DNA of 64,000 nucleotides from an uncultured Chlorobiota bacterium (GTDB lineage Bacteria > Bacteroidota > Ignavibacteria > UBA10030 > UBA6906): positions 321,029 through 385,028 of the forward strand of contig CAADGV010000007.1 of assembly GCA_900696645.1 (NCBI GenBank). The letters run 5' to 3'. Both the position numbers and the translations under genes were made by a program. The notes beneath the pieces were generated by a model. That model did not search any database, had not been told where the DNA came from, and worked only from the letters and a program-made list of their open reading frames with translations. Below, in pieces: positions 52,817-62,452 of the stretch; positions within the stretch are counted from its first letter, which is position 1; each line of letters starts with the position of its first letter.

Positions 52817-54180
52817 AATCCATTCTCGTTGTTGATGATGACAAGGCAATACGCGATTCGCTCCGCATGATTCTGCAGTACGCAAAGTACGACGTTCACT
52901 TTGCAGAGGACGGTATGTCGGCATTGTCGCAACTTGCGGCTTTGCAGTTTGACCTTGTTCTGCTTGATATCAAGATGGCCGGCATGGACGGCCTTGAGGT
53001 ACTTCGCAAGATCAAAGAAACCGAAACTGATCTGCCTGTCGTTATGATCTCCGGCCACGGCACAATCGAAACTGCTGTCGAGGCAACCCACCTCGGAGCG
53101 TTCGACTTCCTCCAAAAACCTCTCGACAAAGACAAACTGCTGATTGTGCTTCGCAACGCGTTGGAGAAGAAGCAGTTGCTGCTTGAGAACAAGTTGATGA
53201 AAGAGAGGGTTGAGGGAAAAAACGTCATCCTCGGCGAAAGCCAGAAAATCAAGGATGTGCTGACGGTGATAGAACGGGTTGCGCCAACCGATGCCCGCGT
53301 GTTGATTACGGGTGAGAATGGTGTCGGGAAAGAACTTGTGGCGAAAGCGATTCATCGGCAAAGCAGACGGAAGGAAAAACCACTCATCGAGGTAAACTGC
53401 GCTGCAATCCCGAACGAGTTGATTGAGTCTGAACTCTTCGGACACGAGAAGGGTGCATTTACCGGTGCAACGAATCAGCGCATCGGCAAGTTCGAACAGG
53501 CTGATGCGGGAACGATTTTTCTTGACGAGATTGGCGACATGAGCATGAACGCCCAGGCGAAAGTCTTGCGGGCATTGGAAGAGGGGAGAATCGAACGGGT
53601 GGGCGGTACGAAACAAATTGCCGTTGATGTTCGTGTAATTGCAGCAACGAACAAGAATATCGCCGAAGCAATCAAGCAGAATCGCTTCCGTGAGGATCTG
53701 TTTCATCGCCTGAATGTTATTCCAATTCATGTGCCGCCGCTACGCGAGCGTCGCGAGGATATTCCGCTGCTGGCGGTATCGTTTGCAGAAGAGATTTGTC
53801 TGCGATATGGCATGGGCCGGAAGAAGTTCTCGATTGATGCCCTTCAGAAATTGAAGATGATGGATTGGCCCGGCAACGTTCGTGAACTGCGCAACATCGT
53901 TGAACGATTGGTGATTATGACACCGTCACATACGATTGAAGCGGCACAGATTGAAAAAGGCGCTACCGGCACAAGAACCGAGTTTGATGATCTGCTGAGT
54001 CTTGGGGGGACGTTCCAAGATTTCAAGGACAGGGCCGAGGCGGCATACATCAAGAAAATGCTGGACGAGAACAAATGGAACATCAGCAAGACGGCTGAAG
54101 CGCTCGACATACAGCGCAGTCATCTTTACAACAAAATGAAGAAGTTTGGATTAATGCGGGGGGATGAGCCGGAAGAGTAG
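52813..54180 (+). CDS. NtrC-family response regulator
   Basis: 455 residues from ATG 52813, behind GGAGG. Receiver domain with Asp52 (LLDIKMAG) and Lys102 (QKPLD), AAA+ domain with Walker A GENGVGKE (167-174), GAFTGA (214-219) and IFLDEIG, and a Fis-type helix-turn-helix (NISKTAEALDIQRSHLYNKMKKFG). A phosphorylated activator of sigma-54 promoters; no cognate kinase is adjacent. It ends 2 nt from the convergent rlmB. Confidence 0.95.
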   Translation: MKSILVVDDDKAIRDSLRMILQYAKYDVHFAEDGMSALSQLAALQFDLVLLDIKMAGMDGLEVLRKIKETETDLPVVMISGHGTIETAVEATHLGAFDFLQKPLDKDKLLIVLRNALEKKQLLLENKLMKERVEGKNVILGESQKIKDVLTVIERVAPTDARVLITGENGVGKELVAKAIHRQSRRKEKPLIEVNCAAIPNELIESELFGHEKGAFTGATNQRIGKFEQADAGTIFLDEIGDMSMNAQAKVLRALEEGRIERVGGTKQIAVDVRVIAATNKNIAEAIKQNRFREDLFHRLNVIPIHVPPLRERREDIPLLAVSFAEEICLRYGMGRKKFSIDALQKLKMMDWPGNVRELRNIVERLVIMTPSHTIEAAQIEKGATGTRTEFDDLLSLGGTFQDFKDRAEAAYIKKMLDENKWNISKTAEALDIQRSHLYNKMKKFGLMRGDEPEE

Positions 54181-54182
54181 AT

Positions 54183-54929
54183 TCAGTTCTCCCTTTTTGT
54201 CCGCTGCCGTACAACTTCATACATGGCAATCGCTCCTGCGACTGATGCGTTGAGTGATTCGATTCTTCCCAAGAGGGGAATCCGTACGAGAAAATCGCAA
54301 TGTTCCTTCACAAGCCGCCGTATTCCCTTACCTTCATTTCCAACAACAAGTACAATGGGCGACGTATAATCAACCGCATCATGCAACCGATCGCCTGCAC
54401 CATCCAACCCGACAATCCAACACCCTTCCTGCTTCAGATCCCTGATCGTATGCACGATGTTTGTCACTTCCGCAATGGCGATATGAGTTGTTGCCCCCGC
54501 TGAAGTCTTGACGACTGTCGAGTTGACGGGAGCCGAATGATGTTTCGGAACAATCACTCCGTGCACACCTGCACACTCGGCTGTACGCACCAACGCGCCG
54601 AGATTATGCGGGTCTTCAATCTCGTCCAGAATCAGCAGAAACGGTTTCTGATTGCGTCCGGCTGCGATGCCGAACAGTGATTCAACGCCGACATACTTAT
54701 GCGGCGAGCGAAGTACGGCAACGACTCCCTGCGTCATTTGGTCGTCGGCAAGTTCACGGAATTTCTGGCGGTGCATTTCGGTGACGGGTATGTTCCGGGT
54801 CTTGGCAAGTGCACGGATTTCTTCGATAGGTTTCCCGTGAACGCCGGAAAGGAGAGAAATATGTTCGATGGCACGGCCGGCCTTGAGAGCCTCTATCACC
54901 GGATTTCTGCCAACGATTGTTTCAGGCAT
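54183..54929 (-). CDS. rlmB: 23S rRNA (guanosine-2'-O-)-methyltransferase, TrmH family (RlmB-like)
   Basis: 248 residues. An N-terminal substrate-binding domain (IVGRNPVIEALKAGRAIEHI) precedes the SPOUT knot with LDEIEDPHNLGALVRTAECAG, VVGNEGKGIRRLV and IPLLGRIESLNASVAGAIAMYE. RlmB 2'-O-methylates G2251 of 23S rRNA in E. coli; TrmH-group paralogues with other targets cannot be excluded. Confidence 0.93.
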   Translation of the reverse strand: MPETIVGRNPVIEALKAGRAIEHISLLSGVHGKPIEEIRALAKTRNIPVTEMHRQKFRELADDQMTQGVVAVLRSPHKYVGVESLFGIAAGRNQKPFLLILDEIEDPHNLGALVRTAECAGVHGVIVPKHHSAPVNSTVVKTSAGATTHIAIAEVTNIVHTIRDLKQEGCWIVGLDGAGDRLHDAVDYTSPIVLVVGNEGKGIRRLVKEHCDFLVRIPLLGRIESLNASVAGAIAMYEVVRQRTKREN

Positions 54930-54953
54930 GGCTACGCTGTCGGAAACGACTTC

Positions 54954-55145
54954 TTAGGATGTGTCCTTTAGTTTTTGTCTTCGGGCGATGATCTTTTCAA
55001 TTCCCCATCCAACAAGAAAAAAGAAAATGCCGAGAAGGAACAGGTACAACTCAATCCACAACGTCGGGCTGTTGATGCCAAGGATGAGGCCCAGACCCAG
55101 GCAGGCAATGCCGAGTGCTTCAAGCCCTTTTGCAACGTAGATCAT
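54954..55145 (-). CDS. Small two-helix membrane protein
   Basis: 63 residues, two hydrophobic segments (about 5-25 and 30-50) and a basic end (RRQKLKDTS). No family recognised. Its ATG overlaps the stop of the glutaredoxin-like gene, so it is translated with lgt and that gene. Confidence 0.65.
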   Translation of the reverse strand: MIYVAKGLEALGIACLGLGLILGINSPTLWIELYLFLLGIFFFLVGWGIEKIIARRQKLKDTS

Positions 55146-55444
55146 TCTTGGTTTCCGTCCCCGATATCGGGATCATCCTCAAGTGTCACGCTCTTTCCTT
55201 CATTTGCGACTTGCTGCAGGCGGATCTTCAGCGTCGTTTCATTCAGCCGATGTTTGAATGCAAACCGCTTATTGATATGAAGAACGGGAAAGTCATGCTT
55301 GAACTCTTCAAAGTTCTCTTCGCCCGGAAGCAGTTTGATAACCTTGAGCGTAAATGGTGTTTCCGTGCGGACCTTGTTCAACACTGCAAGCGCTTCGTTG
55401 CAGAGCGGACAGTCGTCTTTCGAAAACAGTTCGACGAGTATCAT
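55142..55444 (-). CDS. Glutaredoxin-like (DUF836-type) thiol protein
   Basis: 100 residues. LFSKDDCPLCNEALAVL carries a CPLC redox pair in the thioredoxin-fold position, and DFPVLHINKRFAFKHRLNE holds the cis-Pro region. Fits the small glutaredoxin-like proteins of DUF836. It overlaps lgt by 4 nt and the small membrane protein by 4 nt. Confidence 0.85.
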   Translation of the reverse strand: MILVELFSKDDCPLCNEALAVLNKVRTETPFTLKVIKLLPGEENFEEFKHDFPVLHINKRFAFKHRLNETTLKIRLQQVANEGKSVTLEDDPDIGDGNQE

Positions 55445-56265
55445 GAATTCCTATCTTCATGTTTTCGGTTCAGCGCGAGAATCCAGATCACGCCGCCGAG
55501 GAATAACGGGATGCTGATGAGTTGTGCCTCCGACAAGCCGAACAGCAATCGCGGATTCAGCCGCAGAAACTCCACGCTGAACCTGAAGAGACTCGATAAA
55601 ACAAGATAGATGGCGAACAGTTTTCCGTCGGGATAGTTCTTTCTTCTGAAGTACAACCACATCAGCAGAAACCCGCCAACGCCGAGGAGCATTTCATACA
55701 CCGGGGTCGGATGGCACGGGGTGTTGTCGGGGACGATTCCATTTGGGTATTGACTTGTCAGCTCGGGGAAAATGGAAAATGCCCGTGAAGGAGGGTAAGT
55801 GCCGTTCTCGTAATTCGTACCCCAAGGCAAATCGGTCGGAAAGCCATAGTCGCCGTCGCCCGATAAGTGGCAGCCCAAACGCGCAACGCCATATGCGAGC
55901 AACAGCGCTACCCCAAGGGCGTCTACAACTTTGAGAATAGGAATCTTCTTTGATCGAACATAGACGATAATCGCTGCCATGCCGACAATAAATCCGCCGT
56001 ACCACGTCAATCCGCCCGCTGAAAAAATCATGTCGAACGGCGCCCGCATGAATGAACTCCAGTTTTCAATGAGGTACAGAAGTTTTGCGCCGGCGAGGCC
56101 GAAGATCAAGGCAATGATCGTGATATTGCTGGCAAGGTTCGGGTTGATGCCTTTGCGTTTGAATTCCAAGGAGAGAATGTAACTTCCTATGAGAAATCCA
56201 ATACCCAGCATCAGTCCATAGCTGTACACTTTAACGGGGCCTATCTCAAACAGAATCGGTATCAT
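55441..56265 (-). CDS. lgt: Prolipoprotein diacylglyceryl transferase
   Basis: 274 residues, seven predicted membrane helices. YSYGLMLGIGFLIGSYI, LTWYGGFIVG, YGVARLGCHLSGDGDYG and CHPTPVYEMLLG match the conserved Lgt segments. It attaches diacylglycerol to lipobox cysteines. The start overlaps the upstream unknown gene by 4 nt. Confidence 0.96.
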   Translation of the reverse strand: MIPILFEIGPVKVYSYGLMLGIGFLIGSYILSLEFKRKGINPNLASNITIIALIFGLAGAKLLYLIENWSSFMRAPFDMIFSAGGLTWYGGFIVGMAAIIVYVRSKKIPILKVVDALGVALLLAYGVARLGCHLSGDGDYGFPTDLPWGTNYENGTYPPSRAFSIFPELTSQYPNGIVPDNTPCHPTPVYEMLLGVGGFLLMWLYFRRKNYPDGKLFAIYLVLSSLFRFSVEFLRLNPRLLFGLSEAQLISIPLFLGGVIWILALNRKHEDRNS

Positions 56266-56666
56266 GAAACGACTAACTCAACTATTGGTTGTTTAGGGGA
56301 TTTGAGAAGAGTGATGTTCTTTGCTGTGAACTTGATGACAAACGTGTTTTCGGTACCATCGAGGCTTGCAACGGTGACAGAGTACGTTCCTTTTAGGTTG
56401 TCGTACTCGCGAATAAACTGCGCTGTGCCCGATGCGGGAAGACTTAACTGAGGAGCTTTCAATCCTACGATTGTGAGTCGTAGCTCTTTCTCTGTAAGTT
56501 CCTCCTGAACTGCAAGCTCGTAACGAAAGCTGGCAAACCTTCTGGTAGTTTCGATTGTAATGAGAACTGTCCGGGCTTGTCGTTCGGCATTGAAATGCGG
56601 GGCGATGGTCAGGCGGTATTCGTGTTCCGAAGTTGTGCGTACTTTCGGGGCCCGTTGCTTGGTCAT
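56262..56666 (-). CDS. Unknown small beta-rich protein
   Basis: 134 residues, not recognised. A basic N-terminus (MTKQRAPKVR) and alternating strands (RTVLITIETTRRFASFRYELAV) suggest a beta-sandwich. No signal peptide, cysteines or membrane segments. It lies 9 nt after ptsN and overlaps lgt by 4 nt. Confidence 0.55.
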   Translation of the reverse strand: MTKQRAPKVRTTSEHEYRLTIAPHFNAERQARTVLITIETTRRFASFRYELAVQEELTEKELRLTIVGLKAPQLSLPASGTAQFIREYDNLKGTYSVTVASLDGTENTFVIKFTAKNITLLKSPKQPIVELVVS

Positions 56667-56675
56667 CCTGATGCG

Positions 56676-57146
56676 CTATCCTTCAAAATACGTTGCCTCT
56701 TCCTGCTTGAACATCTCGATGATTTCCTTCGGCGAGGAAACATGAAGAAGTTTCTCGCGAAACTCAGCCTTGTTCATCAGGCGTGAGATGCGGCTGAGCA
56801 ACTTGATATGGGGTCCGACCATGTTCGCCTTACTGACCAGCAAAAATACAAGACGCACAGGCTTTTCATCGAGCGATTCATAATCAATGGGTTCGGCGGT
56901 TATGGCAAACGCCGCTGCTATGTCTGAAACAGCGTCAGTCTTTCCATGAGGGATGGCAAATCCGTCGCCGACGCCGGTTGACATGATTTGCTCGCGTTCG
57001 AAGACTGCCTCACGCACCTTCTCCTTATCGAGAACCTTCGGTGATGTTGCAACGAGATCAACGATGCTGTTGATGATATCGTCCTTCGAGTTGCCTTCAA
57101 GATGTGTTACTACAAGATCCTCCGTGAGGAGATCGCTAATCTTCAT
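56676..57146 (-). CDS. ptsN: PTS EIIA-type regulatory protein (PtsN-like)
   Basis: 156 residues. The phosphorylatable His lies in GDGFAIPHGKTDAV, with SDLLTEDLVVTHLEGNSKDDII at the start. No EIIB or EIIC is nearby, so a regulatory role as in the nitrogen PTS is more likely than sugar uptake. It lies 15 nt downstream of the guanylyltransferase fusion. Confidence 0.92.
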   Translation of the reverse strand: MKISDLLTEDLVVTHLEGNSKDDIINSIVDLVATSPKVLDKEKVREAVFEREQIMSTGVGDGFAIPHGKTDAVSDIAAAFAITAEPIDYESLDEKPVRLVFLLVSKANMVGPHIKLLSRISRLMNKAEFREKLLHVSSPKEIIEMFKQEEATYFEG

Positions 57147-57161
57147 TGCTTCTAATCGCTC

Positions 57162-59672
57162 CTATAATTCGTCGCGCCAGTGAATAATCTTGCGCTCGTA
57201 TTGGTTTGCCAGATCGTCGGCAACGGATTTGTCCGGCGCTTCTGCATTGATATGAAACAGGGGACGTTCCTTGTCAGGCAACAACAACACAGATGCTCGC
57301 TGGCCGTTGTGTTGCAAATGAACTTTCACACCGTCCACAAGATCACGTTGCTTGCCCTCCGAGTCGCGCATAATTTGCCTCATCACCCTTCCCTTGTGTT
57401 CCCACGAACAATTGACGTTACGTCTCGACATGTACATGCGCGGCAGCGCTGCGTCAATCTCTCCCAGCCGCTTGCCTGTCATGGCCATCATCATGAGAAT
57501 GCGTGCAAAGGAGTACATCGCGTCGGTTGCGAAAAAGAAGTCCGTGAAAATGAAGCCCCCCTTGTTACCGCCAACAAACTGTACCTGCTTGGTGGTCGCC
57601 GCCTCCATCATGGCAAGATGGCTGTTTCGTGTTTTGAGCACGGACACATTCCGTTGGGCGCAGATGATATCGATATCCCCGGACGACGTGATAGGAACCG
57701 CAATTGCGGTGGCATCAGGATTTGTTTGCAGAAAAAGTTCGGTCACAATCGTCAGCAGCCTGTCGGTATGGATGGGCTCGCCGTTTTCATTGACAAGGAA
57801 TATCTTTTCACCTCCCGCGTCGATGAGGCAGCCGATGTCATAGCGTAACGATGTGACAATGTGAGACAATTGTTTGATCGAGTTGTCAAACTCATACTGA
57901 TCGCGTGTCAGGCGTTTGGGATCGAGATGGGCGTTGGTTGCAATAACTTGACAGTCGAACGAGCCCAGAATAATGGGGAAAATGGTAGAAGCAACGCCGT
58001 TCGAATAGTCGATCACCATATTGAACTTGCGTTTGTTGATTGCATCAATGTTGATGGAGGAAAGGAATTTCTCCCTGTACGATTCCGTCGTTCGTTCGGG
58101 GAAGAAGATGCTTCCCACTTTGTCCCGTGTGGCCCGCGGAAAATCCTCTCCAAAAAACAACCGTTCGATATGTTTCGTTTTTCCGGAAGGCAAATCTTTC
58201 CCGTTCGCATCGAAGAAAATAATGTCGGTCAGATTTTTGTCAAACGGCGATCGCCGAACATGAATCCCTCCGGCCTCCTTCCCTGTGCTCAGTTCATGCC
58301 GCAACAGCGGTATCGACATCGCCCGCAAGTCCATAGTGTTCACACCTGCGGAAATCAAGCCGCAAATCAGCGCGCGGTTCATCATGCGTGACACATTGTC
58401 GGAATCACGGCATGTAACGGCGGTTTTGCCTTCCCCGATAAACGCCCCGTACGCCGCGCCCAGTTTCGCCCCGAACTCGGGATTCATCTCGATATTGGAA
58501 AGTCCGGTCACTCGCGCATCGGCAAACAATTCGCGCAACCATTTATCCTCCCATACAAGGCTGCGAGTGAGGATGGCGCCTTCTTCAACGACTTTCTCGG
58601 GCCAGAGTTTAATGTTGGATGATAGCTGGGCTTTCCGTCCAATCCAGCATGCGTCGCCGATGAACACATTCTCGGCAATCACAGCTTTTTCGCCTATCGA
58701 GCAACGCGAGCAGACAACATCGTTGGAAAGTTCCGTACTGTGCCCGACAACGACGTCATTCCAAATCACGGTGTTGCGAAGCACGGCTCCCGGCCCGACT
58801 ACGCAGTTGTCGCCAATAACACAGTTGGACATAGCGACATCGTCTCCGATCGTGACATTTTTGCCGAGCACAACCTGTCCGGTGATGGAGAGCTTATCGC
58901 GTTGGAACGAGCAACCCTCGCCATACCGCAAGTTGCCGTCCTTCTTTCCTTCGATAGTGATATTGACGCTACCGTTTAACGCATCAATGTGCGCTTCCTG
59001 ATATTCATTCAGGTTTCCGATGTCGCGCCAGTATCCGTCCGCAATGTACCCGTATAGTCCCAGGTCGTTGCGCAAAAGATGCGGGAAGAGATTTTTGCTG
59101 AAATCGAATTCTTCGCGGTACGGAATCAACTCCATGACATCCGGCTCAAGAATGTAGATGCCGGTGTTGATGGTATCGCTGAAGACTTCTCCCCATGAAG
59201 GCTTCTCAAGAAACCGTGTGATCTTGCCGTCTTCTGCCGTGATAACCACGCCAAACGCCAGCGGGTTTGTTGCATGCGTGAGAACAATGGTCGCCTTTGC
59301 TTTCTTGGCTTCGTGATACCGGATTGCTGCCGAGAGGTCGAAGTCTGTGAGTACATCACCGCTAATGACGAGGATTCGTTCATCAATTCCTTTTGTCGCA
59401 TTGCGTACGCTGCCGGCAGTGCCGTAGTCGGCCTCGGCCTTCACATAGCTCATCTTCACGCCAAGGCGTGAACCGTCACCAAAGTAGTTAGTGATGGCTT
59501 CAGGGGAGTAGTACAGGGTGGAGATCATTTCCGAGATGCCGTGTTTTTTCAGCAGCTCCACGATGTGGTGCATCATCGGCTTGTTCATAACCGGCGCCAT
59601 CGGCTTTGGAGTATTGCACGTCAACGGGCGCAGTCGCGTCCCGAACCCGCCAGCCATGATGACTGCTTTCAT
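57162..59672 (-). CDS. Mannose-1-phosphate guanylyltransferase fused to a degenerate phosphomannomutase-like domain
   Basis: 836 residues. Residues 1-235 are a nucleotidyltransferase (MAGGFGTRLRPLTCNTPKPMAPV), 250-370 a left-handed beta-helix, 385-836 an alpha-phosphohexomutase fold. In that last domain the TASHNP loop reads RRSPFD (Ser475 kept), and the metal-binding DxDxDR is replaced by DAGGEK (618-623). So the mutase half is probably inactive and may be regulatory or structural. The enzyme should make GDP-mannose (or another NDP-sugar) for surface glycans. Confidence 0.88.
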   Translation of the reverse strand: MKAVIMAGGFGTRLRPLTCNTPKPMAPVMNKPMMHHIVELLKKHGISEMISTLYYSPEAITNYFGDGSRLGVKMSYVKAEADYGTAGSVRNATKGIDERILVISGDVLTDFDLSAAIRYHEAKKAKATIVLTHATNPLAFGVVITAEDGKITRFLEKPSWGEVFSDTINTGIYILEPDVMELIPYREEFDFSKNLFPHLLRNDLGLYGYIADGYWRDIGNLNEYQEAHIDALNGSVNITIEGKKDGNLRYGEGCSFQRDKLSITGQVVLGKNVTIGDDVAMSNCVIGDNCVVGPGAVLRNTVIWNDVVVGHSTELSNDVVCSRCSIGEKAVIAENVFIGDACWIGRKAQLSSNIKLWPEKVVEEGAILTRSLVWEDKWLRELFADARVTGLSNIEMNPEFGAKLGAAYGAFIGEGKTAVTCRDSDNVSRMMNRALICGLISAGVNTMDLRAMSIPLLRHELSTGKEAGGIHVRRSPFDKNLTDIIFFDANGKDLPSGKTKHIERLFFGEDFPRATRDKVGSIFFPERTTESYREKFLSSINIDAINKRKFNMVIDYSNGVASTIFPIILGSFDCQVIATNAHLDPKRLTRDQYEFDNSIKQLSHIVTSLRYDIGCLIDAGGEKIFLVNENGEPIHTDRLLTIVTELFLQTNPDATAIAVPITSSGDIDIICAQRNVSVLKTRNSHLAMMEAATTKQVQFVGGNKGGFIFTDFFFATDAMYSFARILMMMAMTGKRLGEIDAALPRMYMSRRNVNCSWEHKGRVMRQIMRDSEGKQRDLVDGVKVHLQHNGQRASVLLLPDKERPLFHINAEAPDKSVADDLANQYERKIIHWRDEL

Positions 59673-59815
59673 CGTTCGGTTGAGCCTATGTGAAAGGAAT
59701 AAGAAATGATTGGTCTGCTATAGTACTGCGAAAAAGATAGTGAAATTCAAGTATGAATACAATGGATGGCTGCCGCATGCGGTTTCAGTAAACGAGTCTC
59801 TCTTGCTGCAACCCG
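59673..59815. other. Short intergenic region, nothing recognised
   Basis: 143 nt between the transsulfuration gene and the guanylyltransferase fusion. It should hold the promoter of the latter; no hairpin with a T-run or ORF is convincing. Confidence 0.4.
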
Positions 59816-60961
59816 TCAATGGTTCAACGCGCTGTCCATGTCTGCAATAATATCCTCAACATCCTCTATGCCGACGGAGATGCGAACAAGTCCGTCTGTT
59901 ACACCTATGCGCGCCCGTTGCTCAGCCGGGATCGCGGCGTGCGTCATCGTTGCGGGATGCGTGATAATCGTCTCCACGCCTCCAAGACTCTCCGCCAAGG
60001 CACATAGTCGGACTTTCTTGAGAAAGGTGCCGGCAGTGTCAATGCTTCCCAGCTCGAACGAAATCATGCCGCCGAAGCCCCGCATTTGCTTTTTTGCAAG
60101 TTCGTGCTGCGGGTGATCCACAAGACCGGGATAATACACTTTGTGCACTTTCTTCTGAGTTTTCAGCCACTGCGCAACCTGCATTGCGCTTTCACAGTGT
60201 TGCTTCATACGCACTGCAAGGGTTTTCGTACCACGCAAACAGAGCCAGGCATCGAACGGACTCAGGATTCCACCGACGGCTTTTTGCAGGAAGCGGAGCT
60301 TTTCGTTGTAAGCATCGTTGTTCGTAACGATGAATCCGCCCAGCATATCGCTGTGGCCGTTCAGGTATTTTGTCAGACTGTGAACAACCAAGTCGAACCC
60401 GTAGTCAATCGGCTGTTGCAGATAGGGCGTAGCGAAAGTATTGTCCACGACGGAAATCAGATTGAACTTCTTGGCTATTTGTGCCGCTCCTGCAAGATCT
60501 GTAATTTCCATCGTCGGGTTTGTCGGCGTTTCGATGAACAACATTTTCGTGTTCGGGCGAAGCACACGTTCAACGTTCTGTAGATTTGTCGTATCCACAA
60601 AATCAAACTGCAAGCCGAAATCCTCCCACACCATCTTGGCAATGCGATACGTTCCTCCGTACACATTCCACGAAAGTATGACGTGATCGCCGGGTTTGAG
60701 GAGATGCATAATGGCATCTACAGCAACGGTTCCCGAACCGAATGCAAGTCCGTGCTTTCCGTTTTCGAGTGCTGCAATGTTTTGTTCGAGAGCCGTTCGA
60801 GTGGGGTTAGAGACCCGCGAGTATTCGTAGCCCTTGTGCTTGCCAAGTTCTTCCTGCACGTAGGTGGACGTGAGGAAAACCGGTGTCATAATGGCACCGG
60901 TTACCGGTTCCGCGGGCTGTCCTGCGTGGATGGCTTTGGTGGAGAATCCGTGCTTGTTCAT
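59816..60961 (-). CDS. Cystathionine gamma-lyase / synthase (Cys/Met PLP enzyme)
   Basis: 381 residues. FSTKAIHAGQPAEPVTGAIMTPVFLTSTYVQ, the PLP-binding Lys in DLVVHSLTKYLNGHSDMLGG, and SLGGVETIITHPATMTHA are family signatures. Placed 21 nt after cystathionine beta-synthase, it most likely cleaves cystathionine to cysteine in reverse transsulfuration; synthase activity cannot be excluded. Confidence 0.93.
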   Translation of the reverse strand: MNKHGFSTKAIHAGQPAEPVTGAIMTPVFLTSTYVQEELGKHKGYEYSRVSNPTRTALEQNIAALENGKHGLAFGSGTVAVDAIMHLLKPGDHVILSWNVYGGTYRIAKMVWEDFGLQFDFVDTTNLQNVERVLRPNTKMLFIETPTNPTMEITDLAGAAQIAKKFNLISVVDNTFATPYLQQPIDYGFDLVVHSLTKYLNGHSDMLGGFIVTNNDAYNEKLRFLQKAVGGILSPFDAWLCLRGTKTLAVRMKQHCESAMQVAQWLKTQKKVHKVYYPGLVDHPQHELAKKQMRGFGGMISFELGSIDTAGTFLKKVRLCALAESLGGVETIITHPATMTHAAIPAEQRARIGVTDGLVRISVGIEDVEDIIADMDSALNH

Positions 60962-60982
60962 TCAGATCACTTTTCTCAATAA

Positions 60983-62374
60983 TCACTTTCCCATGAATTC
61001 AATAACGTCATACCTCGACAAAATACCGGTGATTTTCCCCTCTTCTTCAACAAGAACCGCAGGGTTATGCTTGGCCTTCATCAACTTCACGACATCATCA
61101 ATTGAAGTGTCGATGTTAACAACGGGGAAGGGCGGCTCCATGACTGTGCTTACCGGTGAATCGACCAGCGCAGGGCGTGCCATGACCTTCGCCATCAACT
61201 CGGAATCGTGTACCGAGCCGACAGATTTTCCCCGCTCAAGAACCGGAATCTGTGAGATATCCTTCTGACGCATCAGTTCCAGTGTCTTGCGGACTGTTGT
61301 AAGCGGGTCGATCTCGAACAATCCCTGCACCTCTTTCCCCTTCGACTCGATGACATATCGTGCTGTAATTCTTTCAGGACGCAGGAAGCCGTTTTCCCTC
61401 ATCCAATCGTCGTTGAAAATCTTACTGAGATACCGCTCGCCTAAATCGGGCAACAATACCACGGCGACATCATTCTCTTTGAAGCGGTCGGCCATTTTCA
61501 TCATTCCGGCAACGGCGGTTCCGGCCGATCCTCCGACCATCAATCCCTCTTCCCGCGTGAGGCGTCGTGCCATCAGGAAGGATTCACGATCGTCGGCTTC
61601 AATCATTTCGTCAATGTACGTGAAGTCGAGCGTACCCGGCACATAGTCTTGCCCGATGCCTTCCACTTTGTATGTTTTGAGAAGAGGCGTTATTTTCTTT
61701 GTGTAGTAATACTCACGCAACGCCGAGCCTTTGGGGTCAATACCAATCACCTTGATGTTGGGATTCTTTTCTTTCAGAAATTTGCCGGTGCCGGTGATAG
61801 TGCCGCCGGTTCCGACGCCGCATACGAAGTAATCAATCTGTCCGCCGGTTTGTTCCCAGATTTCGGGCCCGGTGGTTTTGTAGTGTGCCTCGGGGTTTCG
61901 GGGATTGTAGTATTGATTGGCGAGAATTGAATTCGGCGTTTCCCGTACGACTTTCTTCGCAACTTCGGTGTAGCTTTCGGGGGATTCGTGAGGTACAGCG
62001 GTTGGCGTGACAATCACTTCGGCCCCAAATGCACGCAGGAGCCGGATCTTCTCCATACTCATTTTATCCGGCAACGTAAAGACAGTCTTGTATCCCTTGA
62101 CTGCCGCGACCAGCGCAAGACCCATACCTGTATTGCCTGAAGTTGATTCGACAATCGTGCCGCCCGGCTTGAGTCTGCCGTCCTGTTCCGCTTCCTCGAT
62201 AATGGAAACTCCGATGCGATCTTTGACTGAACCGCCGGGATTGAATGTTTCGACTTTTGCCAGAATCAACCCTTTCACTCCGTCCGTTACCCTGTTCAGT
62301 TTGACGAGCGGCGTTCGTCCGATCGTCTGGAGAATATTATCGTAGTAGCAGACTTTCGACAAGTCTTTCGCCAT
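60983..62374 (-). CDS. Cystathionine beta-synthase
   Basis: 463 residues from ATG 62374; an earlier ATG gives a non-conserved leader. The PLP domain shows LQTIGRTPLVKLNRV, the lysine in VETFNPGGSVKDRIG, VESTSGNTGMGLALVA and GTGGTITGTGKFLKE. A pair of CBS domains (about 330-460) sits at the end, as in eukaryotic CBS, possibly binding a nucleotide. It condenses serine and homocysteine. Confidence 0.95.
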   Translation of the reverse strand: MAKDLSKVCYYDNILQTIGRTPLVKLNRVTDGVKGLILAKVETFNPGGSVKDRIGVSIIEEAEQDGRLKPGGTIVESTSGNTGMGLALVAAVKGYKTVFTLPDKMSMEKIRLLRAFGAEVIVTPTAVPHESPESYTEVAKKVVRETPNSILANQYYNPRNPEAHYKTTGPEIWEQTGGQIDYFVCGVGTGGTITGTGKFLKEKNPNIKVIGIDPKGSALREYYYTKKITPLLKTYKVEGIGQDYVPGTLDFTYIDEMIEADDRESFLMARRLTREEGLMVGGSAGTAVAGMMKMADRFKENDVAVVLLPDLGERYLSKIFNDDWMRENGFLRPERITARYVIESKGKEVQGLFEIDPLTTVRKTLELMRQKDISQIPVLERGKSVGSVHDSELMAKVMARPALVDSPVSTVMEPPFPVVNIDTSIDDVVKLMKAKHNPAVLVEEEGKITGILSRYDVIEFMGK

Positions 62375-62452
62375 GGCCTTTCCTTGAGTTGGATATGTAA
62401 AGAACAATATTAGCCCCAAAGAACATCGGGCTTGAAACGATTCAGTTCGTTG

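Noticed and set aside
62375..62452. SAM-type riboswitch before the transsulfuration genes
   Set aside because: The 78-nt leader lacks the stems and conserved junctions of known SAM classes.
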